64,000 nucleotides of DNA, taken from contig NZ_CP047176.1 in assembly GCF_009834225.1 (NCBI RefSeq), positions 372,001 through 436,000 on the forward strand, in the 5' to 3' direction. This stretch comes from Rathayibacter sp. VKM Ac-2759 (GTDB lineage: Bacteria > Actinomycetota > Actinomycetes > Actinomycetales > Microbacteriaceae). How positions within the stretch are numbered: position 1 is the stretch's first letter; each line of letters begins with the position of its first letter. Positions 7,588-16,293 of the stretch are shown in pieces. Below the pieces are notes generated by a model. The model was not told where the DNA came from, made no database searches, and was given only the letters and a program-made list of their open reading frames with translations. The translations under genes and the position numbers were made by a program.

Positions 7588-8387
7588 GTGCCCTGCGCAC
7601 CCACTGGCGCGTGATCGCCGGGCTCGCGGTGTTCGTCGCGATCTGGTGGATCCTCGCCGACACCGTCTACCGCGAGAGCCGCGCCGTGCCCAGCCCGGGG
7701 GCGATCGTCGCGGCGTTCGTGCGCGACGGGCCCGTCTTCTACCTCCGCAACGTCGGCGACACCGTGCTCGCCGCGGGCCAGGGCTACCTCTGGGGCAACC
7801 TGGCGGCGCTCGCGCTGGCCACCGTCGCCCTGCTGCTGCCGTGGACCCACCGCGTGATCGAGCAGATCGGCGTGATCAGCCACTGCCTGCCGCTGACCGC
7901 CGTCGGACCGGTGATCCTCGTGATCTTCGGCGGCCGGACGACCTCGATCTTCCTCGCGGCCCTCCTCGTCTTCTTCACCACCCTCATCGGCGCGCTGCTC
8001 GGCGTGCGCTCGGCGCCCCGCACGGCGCTCGACCTGGTCGCGGCCTACCGCGGCGGGCGCTGGGCGCAGATCGTCAAGGTGCAGGCCATCGCGGCCGTGC
8101 CGGCGACGATCACGGCGCTGCAGGTCGGCGTCCCCGCGGCGATCCTCGGCGCGGTGCTCGGCGAGTACCTCGGAGGCGTGACCACCGGTCTCGGAGTCGC
8201 GCTCGCGGTCGCGCAGCGCCAGATGGACGTCGAGCGCGCCTGGGCCTTCGCGGTGACCAGCGGAGTCGTCACGATCCTCGGCTACGCGCTGATCGCGGCA
8301 CTCGGCCGCTGGGTCATGCCGCGCGTGACGGGCACTCCTCGCGCCACCCGCCGCTCGATCCTGCGCAGAACCGGAGGCGTCGTATGA
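7584..8387 (+). CDS. ABC transporter permease (SsuC-like), first of two
   Basis: A 267-residue integral membrane protein with about six membrane segments. The EAA-type loop that contacts the ATPase reads near YRGGRWAQIVKVQAIAAVPA, in the position usual for SsuC/ThiX permeases. The GTG start at 7584 overlaps the ATPase stop, and its own stop overlaps the ATG of the second permease, implying translational coupling and a heterodimeric channel. Confidence 0.9.
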   Translation: MSALRTHWRVIAGLAVFVAIWWILADTVYRESRAVPSPGAIVAAFVRDGPVFYLRNVGDTVLAAGQGYLWGNLAALALATVALLLPWTHRVIEQIGVISHCLPLTAVGPVILVIFGGRTTSIFLAALLVFFTTLIGALLGVRSAPRTALDLVAAYRGGRWAQIVKVQAIAAVPATITALQVGVPAAILGAVLGEYLGGVTTGLGVALAVAQRQMDVERAWAFAVTSGVVTILGYALIAALGRWVMPRVTGTPRATRRSILRRTGGVV

Positions 8388-9229
8388 GCACCCCGACCCG
8401 CCCGGCACCCCGTGCCGCGCGCCGCCCCCGCGACCTCACCGGCCGCCTCGCCCTGCGCATCGTCCGGGCCGAGCTCGTGCCGCTGGCCGTCGCCGTCGTG
8501 CTCTCGCTCGCGTTCTGGTACGCCTTCCTCGCGATCGCCGACGTGTCTCCGCTGCTCGGCAAGACCCCGACCGATGTCGCCGTCTACCTCTTCACCGAGG
8601 CCGACGCCGCCGAGAACCGCGCGATCGTGTTCGGCAACCTCGGCGTCACCGCCCTCGACGCGCTCGTCGGCTACGCGGCCGGCATGCTCGTCGCGCTCGC
8701 GATCGCGGTGCTGTTCGTGCTGATCCGCTCGCTCGAGGCCACGATGATGCCGATCGCGATGCTGCTGAAGTCGATGCCGCTCATCGTCGTCACTCCGCTG
8801 ATCACCCTCGCCATCGGCAACGGGATCGCGGCGGTCGCCGTGGTGGGAGCCGTCGCGGTGTTCTTCCCCGCGCTGGTCACCGTGGTGTTCGGTCTGCGCT
8901 CGCTCTCGCGCGAGTCGTTCGAGCTGGTCACGGTCTACGGCGGATCGCCGCTGGACGTGCTGCTCAAGGTGGCGCTGCCGACCGCGGTGCCCGCGATCTT
9001 CGCCGCGGCCAAGGTGGCGGTCCCCTCCGCCCTGAGCGGCGCGATGCTGGCCGAGTGGCTGGCGACGGGCAAGGGACTCGGCGGCGCGGTGCAGCGCGCG
9101 TCGGCCGGGTTCCGCTATGACGAGCTGTGGGCCTCGCTCGCGGTGATCACGGCGCTGGGAGTCGTGGCCTACGCGGTCGTGGCGATCGGCGAGAGACTGG
9201 CGGCCGTCCGCTTCGGCGGACAGAACTGA
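8384..9229 (+). CDS. ABC transporter permease (SsuC-like), second of two
   Basis: A 281-residue permease with about six membrane segments, starting after a basic, Arg-rich N-terminal tail of about 30 residues. The EAA-like loop (VYGGSPLDVLLKVALPTAVP) and the following GAMLAEWLATGKGLG match SSU/ThiX permeases. The ATG at 8384 overlaps the preceding stop as ATGA. Together with the first permease it would form the membrane pore. Confidence 0.9.
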   Translation: MSTPTRPAPRAARRPRDLTGRLALRIVRAELVPLAVAVVLSLAFWYAFLAIADVSPLLGKTPTDVAVYLFTEADAAENRAIVFGNLGVTALDALVGYAAGMLVALAIAVLFVLIRSLEATMMPIAMLLKSMPLIVVTPLITLAIGNGIAAVAVVGAVAVFFPALVTVVFGLRSLSRESFELVTVYGGSPLDVLLKVALPTAVPAIFAAAKVAVPSALSGAMLAEWLATGKGLGGAVQRASAGFRYDELWASLAVITALGVVAYAVVAIGERLAAVRFGGQN

Positions 9230-9231
9230 GG

Positions 9232-10425
9232 ATGAGCATGAGCGACAGCATCACCGGCACCGTGTGGGACGGCACCCGCGCCCTCGGCACCGCGACCCTG
9301 GCCTGGAGCGGCGACCGGATCGACTCCGTCACGTCGTCGTCGGGGGACTCGGACCTCTCGATCATCCCCGGGCTCGTGGACACGCACGTGCACCTCGGCG
9401 CCTACTCGGGCGAGGGCTCGGCCGACTTCACCTCGTGGGGGCTGATCACTCCGCGCGAGGAGCGCGTGTTCCACATCGCGAACAACGCCCGCAAGGCCGC
9501 CCGCGCGGGAGTCACGACGCTCCGCGACCTCGGGGCCGATGAGCTGCAGATGACCGTGGCGCGGATGTTCGAGCAGGGCATCGCCGATGGACCGCGGCTC
9601 GTGAACCACGGCGCGGTCGGGATGACCGCGGGCCACGGCGACCTCTTCGTGCCGCCGCACTACCCGCACCGCGACCGCGTGGCCGACAGCCCCGACGAGT
9701 GCCGTCGCCTGGTGCGCACCTGGGCCCGCGCGGGCGCGGACGGCATCAAGATCTACACGAGCGGAGGCGTCCTCTCGATGGGCGACCGGGTCGGCTGGCG
9801 CAACCAGACCGACGCCGAGATCGCGGCGACGATCGACGAGGCGCACGCGCTCGGCATGCCCGTCGCCGCGCACACCCACTCCGCCGACGGGCTCGACCGG
9901 GCGCTCGCGCTCGGCGTCGACTCGATCGAGCACGGCACGGCCATCGGCCCACAGCACTGGGCGACGCTCGTCGAGCGGAACCTCCCCGTGGCGCCGACCC
10001 TGTTCATCAACGACGTGATCGCCGCCGGCCGCGCGCCGTCGTCTCCGGAGGCGTCGCTCAAGGCGCAGGACGTGGTCGCCACCCGCGACGCCGGCTTCCT
10101 CGCCGCCGGTGAGGCCGGGGTGCGCTTCGTGCTCGGCACCGACGCGAACGGCGTCTACGTCGACTGGGGCGAGCAGCTCGACGAGGTGCGGCGGATGCGC
10201 GACGCGTTCGGCTGGACCTCGGAGCGCACGCTCGTGTCGGCGACCTCGGACGCGGCGGCGGTCGTCGGCCTCGGCTCGCGCGTCGGCCGCCTCGTCGAGG
10301 GCTTCGGCGCCGACTTCGTCGTGCTGCGCGGGCGGCCGTGGGAGAGCATCGACGACCTGCGCGCCGAGAACATCGTCGCCGTGGTGTCGCGCGGGCGCGT
10401 GGTGTCGGGCGAGCTGCCCCGATGA
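9232..10425 (+). CDS. Amidohydrolase family protein (imidazolonepropionase-like)
   Basis: A 397-residue TIM-barrel metal hydrolase. Metal-ligand motifs are in order: VDTHVHLG near residue 48, the bridging Lys in GADGIKIYTSGG, AAHTHSADG, SIEHGTA and the catalytic Asp in LGTDANG. This is the COG1228 pattern of imidazolonepropionases and related ring or peptide amide hydrolases. It starts 2 bp after the permease stop (ATG at 9232, with a second ATG at 9238) and overlaps RidA. The place in the operon suggests that it hydrolyses the imported heterocycle or a product of it. The substrate is not known. Confidence 0.87.
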   Translation: MSMSDSITGTVWDGTRALGTATLAWSGDRIDSVTSSSGDSDLSIIPGLVDTHVHLGAYSGEGSADFTSWGLITPREERVFHIANNARKAARAGVTTLRDLGADELQMTVARMFEQGIADGPRLVNHGAVGMTAGHGDLFVPPHYPHRDRVADSPDECRRLVRTWARAGADGIKIYTSGGVLSMGDRVGWRNQTDAEIAATIDEAHALGMPVAAHTHSADGLDRALALGVDSIEHGTAIGPQHWATLVERNLPVAPTLFINDVIAAGRAPSSPEASLKAQDVVATRDAGFLAAGEAGVRFVLGTDANGVYVDWGEQLDEVRRMRDAFGWTSERTLVSATSDAAAVVGLGSRVGRLVEGFGADFVVLRGRPWESIDDLRAENIVAVVSRGRVVSGELPR

Positions 10426-10814
10426 CCTCGACCTCGATGCGCCGCTTCGTCACGGCGGAGGCGCTCGGCGCTCCCCGGGGCGCCTACAGTCACGCCGTCG
10501 AGGCCCACGGCGTCGTCTACGGCTCGGCGATCGGACCGTTCTCGCCGCTGGACGGCTCGGTGCCCGAGGGCATCGCGGCCCAGACCGCCTCGGCCCTCGA
10601 CAACATCGAGCGGCTGCTCGCCTCCGAGTTCCTGCTGCGGCTCGGCGACGTGGTGCGGGTGACGCTGATCCTCAGCGACTTCGAGCGCGACTTCGCCGCC
10701 GCCTCCGCGGTGTACGCCGAGTACTTCCCCGTCGACCCGCCCGCCCGCACCGTGATCGGCGCGGTGCTGCCGGGCCCCCTCGTCGCGATGGACTTCATCG
10801 CGACCGGCCGCTGA
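10422..10814 (+). CDS. RidA/YjgF/YER057c family protein
   Basis: A 130-residue protein of the RidA superfamily. The C-terminal PPARTVIGA contains the arginine that in RidA binds the carboxylate of enamine/imine intermediates. Family members hydrolyse reactive imines or act in catabolic pathways for pyrimidines and other N-compounds (as RutC does). The ATG at 10422 overlaps the amidohydrolase stop. The N-terminus MTSTSMRRF may start five residues later at the second ATG. Confidence 0.85.
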   Translation: MTSTSMRRFVTAEALGAPRGAYSHAVEAHGVVYGSAIGPFSPLDGSVPEGIAAQTASALDNIERLLASEFLLRLGDVVRVTLILSDFERDFAAASAVYAEYFPVDPPARTVIGAVLPGPLVAMDFIATGR

Positions 10815-10837
10815 CCCTCCTCTCGAAAGGCGCCCCC

Positions 10838-11821
10838 GTGTCCTCCTTCCTCGTCGGACTGCCCAAGGTCGAACTGCACGTGCACCTCGAGGGGACCCTC
10901 GAGCCCGAGCTGCGCGCCGAGCTGGCCGAGCGCAACGGCCTCCCGGTGCCGGAGGCGCTCGCCTACGACTTCGACTCGCTCGCCTCGTTCCTCGCCGTGT
11001 ACTACCCGGCGATGGACGTGCTGCGCGAGGAGGCCGACTTCTACGACCTCGCGTCCGCGTACTTCCGGCGCGCGGCGGCCGACGGGGTCGTGCGGGCGGA
11101 GGCGTTCTTCGACCCGCAGGCGCACACCTCGCGCGGAGTGCCGTTCGAGTCGGTGATCAGCGGGTACCACCGCGCGGCGGTCGACGCGGCGGCGCTCGGT
11201 GTCGATGCCGCGCTGATCCTCTGCTTCCTCCGCGACATGTCGGCCGAGAGCGCCCGCGAGACGCTCGAGGCCGCGCTGCCCTACGCCGACCGCCTGATCG
11301 GCGTGGGCCTCGACTCCGACGAGCGGGGCAACCCGCCCGCGAAGTTCGCGCAGGTCTTCGCGCGGGCACGGGAGGCGGGGCTGCGGCTGACGATGCACTG
11401 CGACGTCGACCAGCCCAACGGCGTGGAGCACATCCGCCAGGTGCTGGAGGAGATCGGCGTGGACCGCATCGACCACGGCACGAACATCGTCGAGGCGCCC
11501 GAGCTGATCGACGTGCTGGTCGACCGCGGGCTCGCGCTGACCTGCTGCCCGCTCTCGAACTCGTTCGTCTCGAGCGACATGAAGGCGGGCGAGATGCGCG
11601 CACTGCTCGAGCGCGGGGTGCGGGTGACGGTCAACTCCGACGACCCGGCCTACTTCGGCGGCTACATCGCCGACAACTACGCGGCACTGCAGGCGGCGGG
11701 CTTCACTCGCGAGGAGCTGGTGCAGCTGGCGCGCAACTCCGTGCTCGGCTCATGGGCCGACGCCGCTGCCCAGGAGGCGCTGCTCGCCCGGATCGACGAG
11801 TACGCGGCGTCCGCGGCCTGA
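10838..11821 (+). CDS. Adenine/adenosine deaminase family protein
   Basis: A 327-residue zinc hydrolase of the adenosine-deaminase family. It has HVHLEGTL near the N-terminus (two zinc ligands), the third His near HCDVDQPNG, RIDHGTN, CPLSN, and NSDDPAYFGGY near the C-terminus. RIDHG and DPAYFGGY are more typical of the adenine-deaminase branch than of true adenosine deaminase, so deamination of adenine or a related aminopurine is the better guess. The GTG start at 10838 has TCGAAAGG upstream. It is the last gene of the 5681-11821 operon. Confidence 0.88.
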   Translation: MSSFLVGLPKVELHVHLEGTLEPELRAELAERNGLPVPEALAYDFDSLASFLAVYYPAMDVLREEADFYDLASAYFRRAAADGVVRAEAFFDPQAHTSRGVPFESVISGYHRAAVDAAALGVDAALILCFLRDMSAESARETLEAALPYADRLIGVGLDSDERGNPPAKFAQVFARAREAGLRLTMHCDVDQPNGVEHIRQVLEEIGVDRIDHGTNIVEAPELIDVLVDRGLALTCCPLSNSFVSSDMKAGEMRALLERGVRVTVNSDDPAYFGGYIADNYAALQAAGFTREELVQLARNSVLGSWADAAAQEALLARIDEYAASAA

Positions 11822-11864
11822 GCGGGTCCTCCCTCGCTGCGGCCTGACTCGTTCCGCCCTCCTC

Positions 11865-11903
11865 GCTGATCGAGTAGCCCGCGGAGCGGGCGTATCGAGA
11901 TCC
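11865..11903. repeat. REP-like dispersed palindrome, copy 2
   Basis: GCTGATCGAGTAGCCCGC followed by a short loop and GCGGGCGTATCGAGATCC; only the loop base differs from copy 1. It lies 43 bp after the deaminase stop. The rest of 11822-12045, between the two convergent genes, shows no gene. Confidence 0.85.
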
Positions 11904-12045
11904 CCCGCGCCGGAACGCGAGGTCGCCGGCTCGCCCTGCTGGGCACCGCCGCACTCCGCTCGACGTGCTTTCGGGACGCCGCTCTCGAAGGAGCGCGGCG
12001 AGGATCCTCCGGTCGCGCAGAGTGCTCCGTCGTCGTCGGCGGACC

Positions 12046-13407
12046 TCAGAAGGGCGGCGGGCCGTCGTCGAAGCGCGGTCGCGGAGGCGGGTCGGGGGGT
12101 CGCCCGGGAAGAGCCGGTGCTCGGGTGCTGACCCGGCGCCCGGTGGGGGTGGTCCAGTCGGCACTGCCATCGGGGTGGAGGACGTAGCTCCACCGATCGC
12201 CGTGGCGGACGTGATGATGGCCGGTGCAGAGCGAAGCGAGGTTCTGGAGGGACGTCTCGCCTCCGTTCCGCCACTCGATCGTGTGATCGGCCTCGCTGGT
12301 GGAGGCGGGGCGGGTGCAGCCGGGGAACCGGCACGTCTGATCCCGCAGCTGCAGGTGGAGTCGCATCTGCGCCTGGGGGACGCGATGGGTGCGACCGACG
12401 GACACGACCGCGCCGGTGTCCGGGTCGGTGAGGATGCGCGTGAACGACGCCCCGACTCCGACCAGCTCACGGGCCACGTCGGCGGGGATGAGGCCGTAGC
12501 CGTCGAGGTCGGCGGGGGCGTCGTCTGCTCCGGAGGCGGTGCTCGCGGCGAGCGTCAGCCGCACCTCGGCGCGTACTCCGGGGACGAACGCGGGCGCCGT
12601 CGCATCCGGATCGCTCACGGGTGTCGTCCCCGCGATGTCGCCGTCGGTGAGCAGTTCGGCGAAGGCGTCGGCGCGCAATTGCGCGAGCGTGCGCTCATCT
12701 GCGGTGCCGTCTGCGGTGCCGTCTGCGGTGCCGTCGCCGGGAGCAGCGTCCCGGAGACTCCTGGCGATGCGGTCGATGCGGTGGTACGCCCCCCTCGCGA
12801 TCGGCGCCGGGAGCAGCGCACCGAGTGTCGCCATGCCGTCGATCTCGGGACTGATCCATACGCTCCGGTCGGCGCGAGCGCGCACGTGACGCACAGCGAG
12901 CGGCTCGTCGTGCAGTTCGTCGCGCATCCGTGCGACAGCCCTCCGCAACTGGGTCGGAGTCGCGGTGAGCGCGACCTCTGCCGCCCGCTCGTCGAACGCC
13001 GCCCGTGACCCGGCGGGAAGGGTGGCCGCGGCATCGCAGATCACCTCGCTCGCCTCCCAGAGGATCGCGCCGTCCGCGAGCGCGCCGCGGGTCCGCGGCA
13101 GCTCCTCGACCAGCAGCTGGGCATGCTCGAGGGTGCGGGCCATCCTCCGTTCAGAGGTCCGCATCGCGACCGCGAACTCGGCCCGGATCGACCTCTCGAA
13201 CAGAGCCTGGGACTCGCTGCGGGAGAGGTCGCCACCCCGAGCGAACGCCTCCGGAACGAGTCGCGCCGCCCGGTACGCCGCGTACAGCGCCGTGGCCCGG
13301 GCGAGCGTCGCCAGCGAGGAGGTGACGCCCGCGCCCGCGGCGATGTCGGTGAGCACCCTGACCGTGTCAGGCGTCACCACCGCTGCCGTCTCGCCTCTTT
13401 CGTCCAT
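12046..13407 (-). CDS. DUF222/13E12-type protein with C-terminal HNH nuclease motif (copy A)
   Basis: A 453-residue protein with an N-terminal DUF222 helical domain (about 20-280) and a C-terminal HNH endonuclease fold near 365-410. The zinc/catalytic residues are visible in CRFPGCTRPA, ADHTIEWRNGG and the final HHHVRH. Proteins of this family are abundant and multi-copy in actinobacteria; their biological role is not established, and a mobile or DNA-related role is only suspected. It is strongly similar to the protein at 57534-58874, especially over the last 200 residues. A 12-bp tandem repeat inside the gene adds repeated DGTA residues. Confidence 0.88.
   Translation of the reverse strand: MDERGETAAVVTPDTVRVLTDIAAGAGVTSSLATLARATALYAAYRAARLVPEAFARGGDLSRSESQALFERSIRAEFAVAMRTSERRMARTLEHAQLLVEELPRTRGALADGAILWEASEVICDAAATLPAGSRAAFDERAAEVALTATPTQLRRAVARMRDELHDEPLAVRHVRARADRSVWISPEIDGMATLGALLPAPIARGAYHRIDRIARSLRDAAPGDGTADGTADGTADERTLAQLRADAFAELLTDGDIAGTTPVSDPDATAPAFVPGVRAEVRLTLAASTASGADDAPADLDGYGLIPADVARELVGVGASFTRILTDPDTGAVVSVGRTHRVPQAQMRLHLQLRDQTCRFPGCTRPASTSEADHTIEWRNGGETSLQNLASLCTGHHHVRHGDRWSYVLHPDGSADWTTPTGRRVSTRAPALPGRPPDPPPRPRFDDGPPPF
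12699..12734. repeat. 12-bp tandem repeat inside DUF222 copy A
   Basis: Three exact copies of CTGCGGTGCCGT, in frame, encode a DGTA-type repeat in the linker of the DUF222 protein. The paralogue at 57534-58874 lacks the triplication, so this is a recent slippage expansion. Confidence 0.85.
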
Positions 13408-13575
13408 GCGCGTAGTGCATCAGCGACCCCCGACATCGAACAGGTCCGAGGCCCCGAACGCGACATCTCGTCGCCGGACCGCGCCGGCGGAGGAGGCGCG
13501 CCGCCTCATCGGCGGCCTGCTCCGACCCCCGTCCTCCCCAGGGCTCGCTCGGCCCGAAGCGTCGGAAGGCGCCCG

Positions 13576-15117
13576 TCAGAGGTAGCGCAGCGCCAGGTGC
13601 AGGTCGACGCGGTCGGCCATCGAGGCGAGGTCGCGGCCGGTGAGCGCCTCGATGCGCTGCACTCGGTAGCGGAGGGTGCTCGCGTGCAGGTGCAGGAGGT
13701 CGGCGGCCTGCCGCCACGAGCCGTTGCCCTCGAGGAACACCCGCAGCGTCTCGACGAGGTCGGTGCGGTGCTCGTCGTCGTAGCGGACCAGCTCGCCGAG
13801 CACCTCGCGCGCGAACGCCGCCCGGGTCCGCGGGGCGACGAGCTCGAGCAGCGCGTCGCTCGAGACGGGGACGGTGTGCTCGAGCACCGAGACGCCCTCC
13901 CCGGTCGCCGCCGCCATCCGCTCGCGGGCCCCGAGCAGCGAGCGCCCGAGCTGCGCCGCACGGCGCGACGCGTCCCCGACTCCGATCGACACGCGCCGCC
14001 CGCGGAGCAGCCACGGCTCGGCCTCGACGGCCGACCGCAGTGCCGCGCCGGGCGACCGCGACTCGTCGGCGGGGCCGCCGAGCACGAGGACCGCGCCGCC
14101 GTCCCGCACGGCGCCGAGCGCCAGACCGTGCTCGGGCTCGGCGGCCTCGCGCAGCAGCCGCGCCAGCGCCTCCGGAGGCAGCACCGGGTCGTCGGAGCGC
14201 GCCGTCACCACGCGCAGCGCGGTCCCCAGGTCGGCGCCGAGCATCCGCAGCCGCACCGCGATCTCGGCGTCGGGCAGCTCGTCGTGCTCCACGGAGCGCA
14301 GCAGCTCGAGCAGCGGACCGGCGGCCACCGCCTCCTGCCGCCGTGCGAGGTCGAGGCGCCCGCCGATCGCGCTCGCGAGCAGCTCCACGGCGTCGGCCGT
14401 CTCCTCCGACCAGCCGCGCTGGTCGCCCGTCACGACGAGCACGCCGAGCCGCCCGCCTCCGGGGGAGAACAGCGCGCGGCGCGAGAGCGCGCGGCCCTGC
14501 TCCGTGACCTCCCAGCGACCGTCGTGGGAGGCGAGCGACGCCTCCCACGCGGAGCCGTAGTCGGCGGCGGTGGGCATCCCGCCGGCCGAGGCGACCAGCG
14601 TCGCCGCGTGGTCGACGACCCAGCTGCCGTGGGCGAACTCCTCGAAGAAGGCGCGGAGTGCGACGTGCACGCCCTCGCCCGATGCCAGATCCTCGAGCAG
14701 CCGCCGCGCGAAGCGGGCCTCGCGGCCGAGAGTCGGCAGGTCGGCCTGGGCGACGACTCCGGCGACCGTCTGCGCGATCGTCTTGAACGACACGTCGGGC
14801 GCCACCGTCATCAGCGCGACGCCGTGCCGGCGGCAGACCTCGGTCATGCCGACGGGCAGGGAGCCGACCGCGATGAGGCCGACGACGATCGCCACGACTC
14901 CGCGATCGGCGACTCCGCCGACGAAGCGCTCGACGCTCTCGCGACCCGAGGTCCAGAGCGCGCTGGTCAGCACGACGTCACCCGGAGAGAGGAAGCGCCC
15001 CGGGTCGGGGAGGTCGATCGTGTAGGTGCCAGAGACCGCGCGGGCGAGCTGCACGTCGTCGCCGCTGACGAGGGTGAGCTGCAGCTCGGGGTGGGTGAGG
15101 AGCTCGCGGACGTTCAG
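13576..15117 (-). CDS. PucR family transcriptional regulator, probable CTG start
   Basis: A 513-residue regulator if started at CTG 15117. The N-terminal PucR domain covers about 1-125 (NVRELLTHPELQLTLVSG, then the DLPDPGRFLSPGDVVLTSA segment). A GGDEF-like middle follows. The C-terminal HTH_30 domain is at about 450-510 (AADLLHLHASTLRYRVQRIE). Starting at GTG 15054 would remove 21 residues that belong to the conserved PucR N-terminus. GGAGG (15123-15127 on the reverse strand) stands 5 nt before the CTG. PucR proteins regulate purine catabolism and related pathways; the deaminase operon at 5681-11821 is a plausible target. Confidence 0.85.
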   Translation of the reverse strand: MNVRELLTHPELQLTLVSGDDVQLARAVSGTYTIDLPDPGRFLSPGDVVLTSALWTSGRESVERFVGGVADRGVVAIVVGLIAVGSLPVGMTEVCRRHGVALMTVAPDVSFKTIAQTVAGVVAQADLPTLGREARFARRLLEDLASGEGVHVALRAFFEEFAHGSWVVDHAATLVASAGGMPTAADYGSAWEASLASHDGRWEVTEQGRALSRRALFSPGGGRLGVLVVTGDQRGWSEETADAVELLASAIGGRLDLARRQEAVAAGPLLELLRSVEHDELPDAEIAVRLRMLGADLGTALRVVTARSDDPVLPPEALARLLREAAEPEHGLALGAVRDGGAVLVLGGPADESRSPGAALRSAVEAEPWLLRGRRVSIGVGDASRRAAQLGRSLLGARERMAAATGEGVSVLEHTVPVSSDALLELVAPRTRAAFAREVLGELVRYDDEHRTDLVETLRVFLEGNGSWRQAADLLHLHASTLRYRVQRIEALTGRDLASMADRVDLHLALRYL

Positions 15118-15161
15118 GCGGGCCTCCAGGATCGGGAGCTTCCAGGATAGGTCGCGCCGCG

Positions 15162-15250
15162 CCGCCCTCCGCCGAGGGAACCCCCGACCGTCGAGGTCGC
15201 CTCCTGGAGCGGGACGTCTCGACGGTCCGGGGTTCCCTCGGGGAGGGCGG
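15162..15250. terminator. Large inverted-repeat terminator after the MalG-type permease
   Basis: Two arms of about 33 nt (15162-15195 and 15218-15250) are almost perfectly complementary; they contain CGAGGGAACCCC and GGGGTTCCCTCG. The loop is about 22 nt. It starts 10 bp downstream of the permease stop and precedes the PucR gene on the same strand, so it should end permease transcription before pucR. Confidence 0.75.
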
Positions 15251-15259
15251 AGCAGGGCG

Positions 15260-16159
15260 TCAGCGGATGCCGCTGCGGGCGAAGCCCTGCACGAAGTAGC
15301 GCTGGAAGGCCAGGAACAGCAGGACCATCGGCAGCACCGAGACCAGCGCGAGCGCCATGCTCGCGGAGTAGTCGGGGGTCGACTGGCCCTTGAGGTACAG
15401 CAGCCCGATCGGCAGCGTGAACAGCTCGTTGTCCTTCAGCGCGATCAGCGGCCAGGCGAAGTCGTTCCAGCTGCCGAGCAGCGTCAGCAGGATCAGCACG
15501 GCGATCAGCGGCCGGCTCAGCGGCAGCACGATCTGCACGAAGACGCGCAGGTGCCCGGCCCCGTCGATGCGCGCGGCCTCGATGAGCTCCTCCGGGATCG
15601 AGAGGAAGAACTGCCGGGCGAGGAAGACGCCGAACGCGGCCGCCGCCCCCGGCAGGATCACCGACCAGTAGGTGCCGTAGATCTCGAGCACAGTGACGAG
15701 CTTGAACTGGGCGACCATGATCGCCTGCACCGGGATCATCATCGTCGCGAGCGCCAGGAGGAACAGCACGTTGCGCCCCGGGAAGCGCAGCCGCGCGAAG
15801 CCCCAGCCCGCGAGCAGGTTGAGCACGACGGTGAAGGCCGTCACGAACAGCCCGATGACGACGGAGTTCACGAACCACTCCTCGACGGGGAAGCGGGCGA
15901 AGACCGTCGCGAAGTTCTCGAGCGAGATCTCGCTCGGCCAGAAGCGCGGGGGACCGGGCGAGAAGACCTCGCCGCGGGGCGAGAACGCGATGACGAGCAT
16001 CCAGTAGAGCGGGAAGAAGACGATCGCGGAGGCGACCACGGCGACGACGAGGCGCACGGCGAGCCCGGCGCGCGAGCCGTCGCGGCGGCTGCGGCGTCGG
16101 CGAGGGGTCGCCTCCACGACCGCGGCGGCGATCGCGGGGGAGGGGAGTGTCGAGGTCAT
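15260..16159 (-). CDS. Carbohydrate ABC transporter permease (MalG/CUT1 type), orphan
   Basis: A 299-residue permease with six predicted membrane segments. A positively charged N-terminus leads into the first segment (VVASAIVFFPLYWMLVIAF), and the EAA motif EAARIDGAGHLRVFVQIVLP precedes a C-terminal pair of helices. In this family a MalF-type partner, a binding protein and often a regulator are encoded alongside, but none is adjacent: a terminator lies on each side. It may work with components encoded elsewhere or be a remnant. The ATG at 16159 begins MTSTLPSP. The cargo is unknown. Confidence 0.9.
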   Translation of the reverse strand: MTSTLPSPAIAAAVVEATPRRRRSRRDGSRAGLAVRLVVAVVASAIVFFPLYWMLVIAFSPRGEVFSPGPPRFWPSEISLENFATVFARFPVEEWFVNSVVIGLFVTAFTVVLNLLAGWGFARLRFPGRNVLFLLALATMMIPVQAIMVAQFKLVTVLEIYGTYWSVILPGAAAAFGVFLARQFFLSIPEELIEAARIDGAGHLRVFVQIVLPLSRPLIAVLILLTLLGSWNDFAWPLIALKDNELFTLPIGLLYLKGQSTPDYSASMALALVSVLPMVLLFLAFQRYFVQGFARSGIR

Positions 16160-16247
16160 GTCTGCTGACCGCTCCGCCGGGATCGCCCGCGTCCGGTGCC
16201 ACTCCGGAGGTGCTTCCGGAGGCGCGGCTCCCGAGCGGGACGACGAA

Positions 16248-16277
16248 CGGCCCGGAGGACCTGGGTCCTCCGGGCCG
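16248..16277. terminator. Hairpin terminator of the wall-anchored esterase gene
   Basis: Perfect 14-bp arms CGGCCCGGAGGACC and GGTCCTCCGGGCCG flank a 2-nt TG loop. It lies 16 bp after the stop of the leftward gene at 16294 and so fits an intrinsic-type terminator, although no clear T-tract follows. Confidence 0.7.
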
Positions 16278-16293
16278 TCACTGCGTCAGCAGA

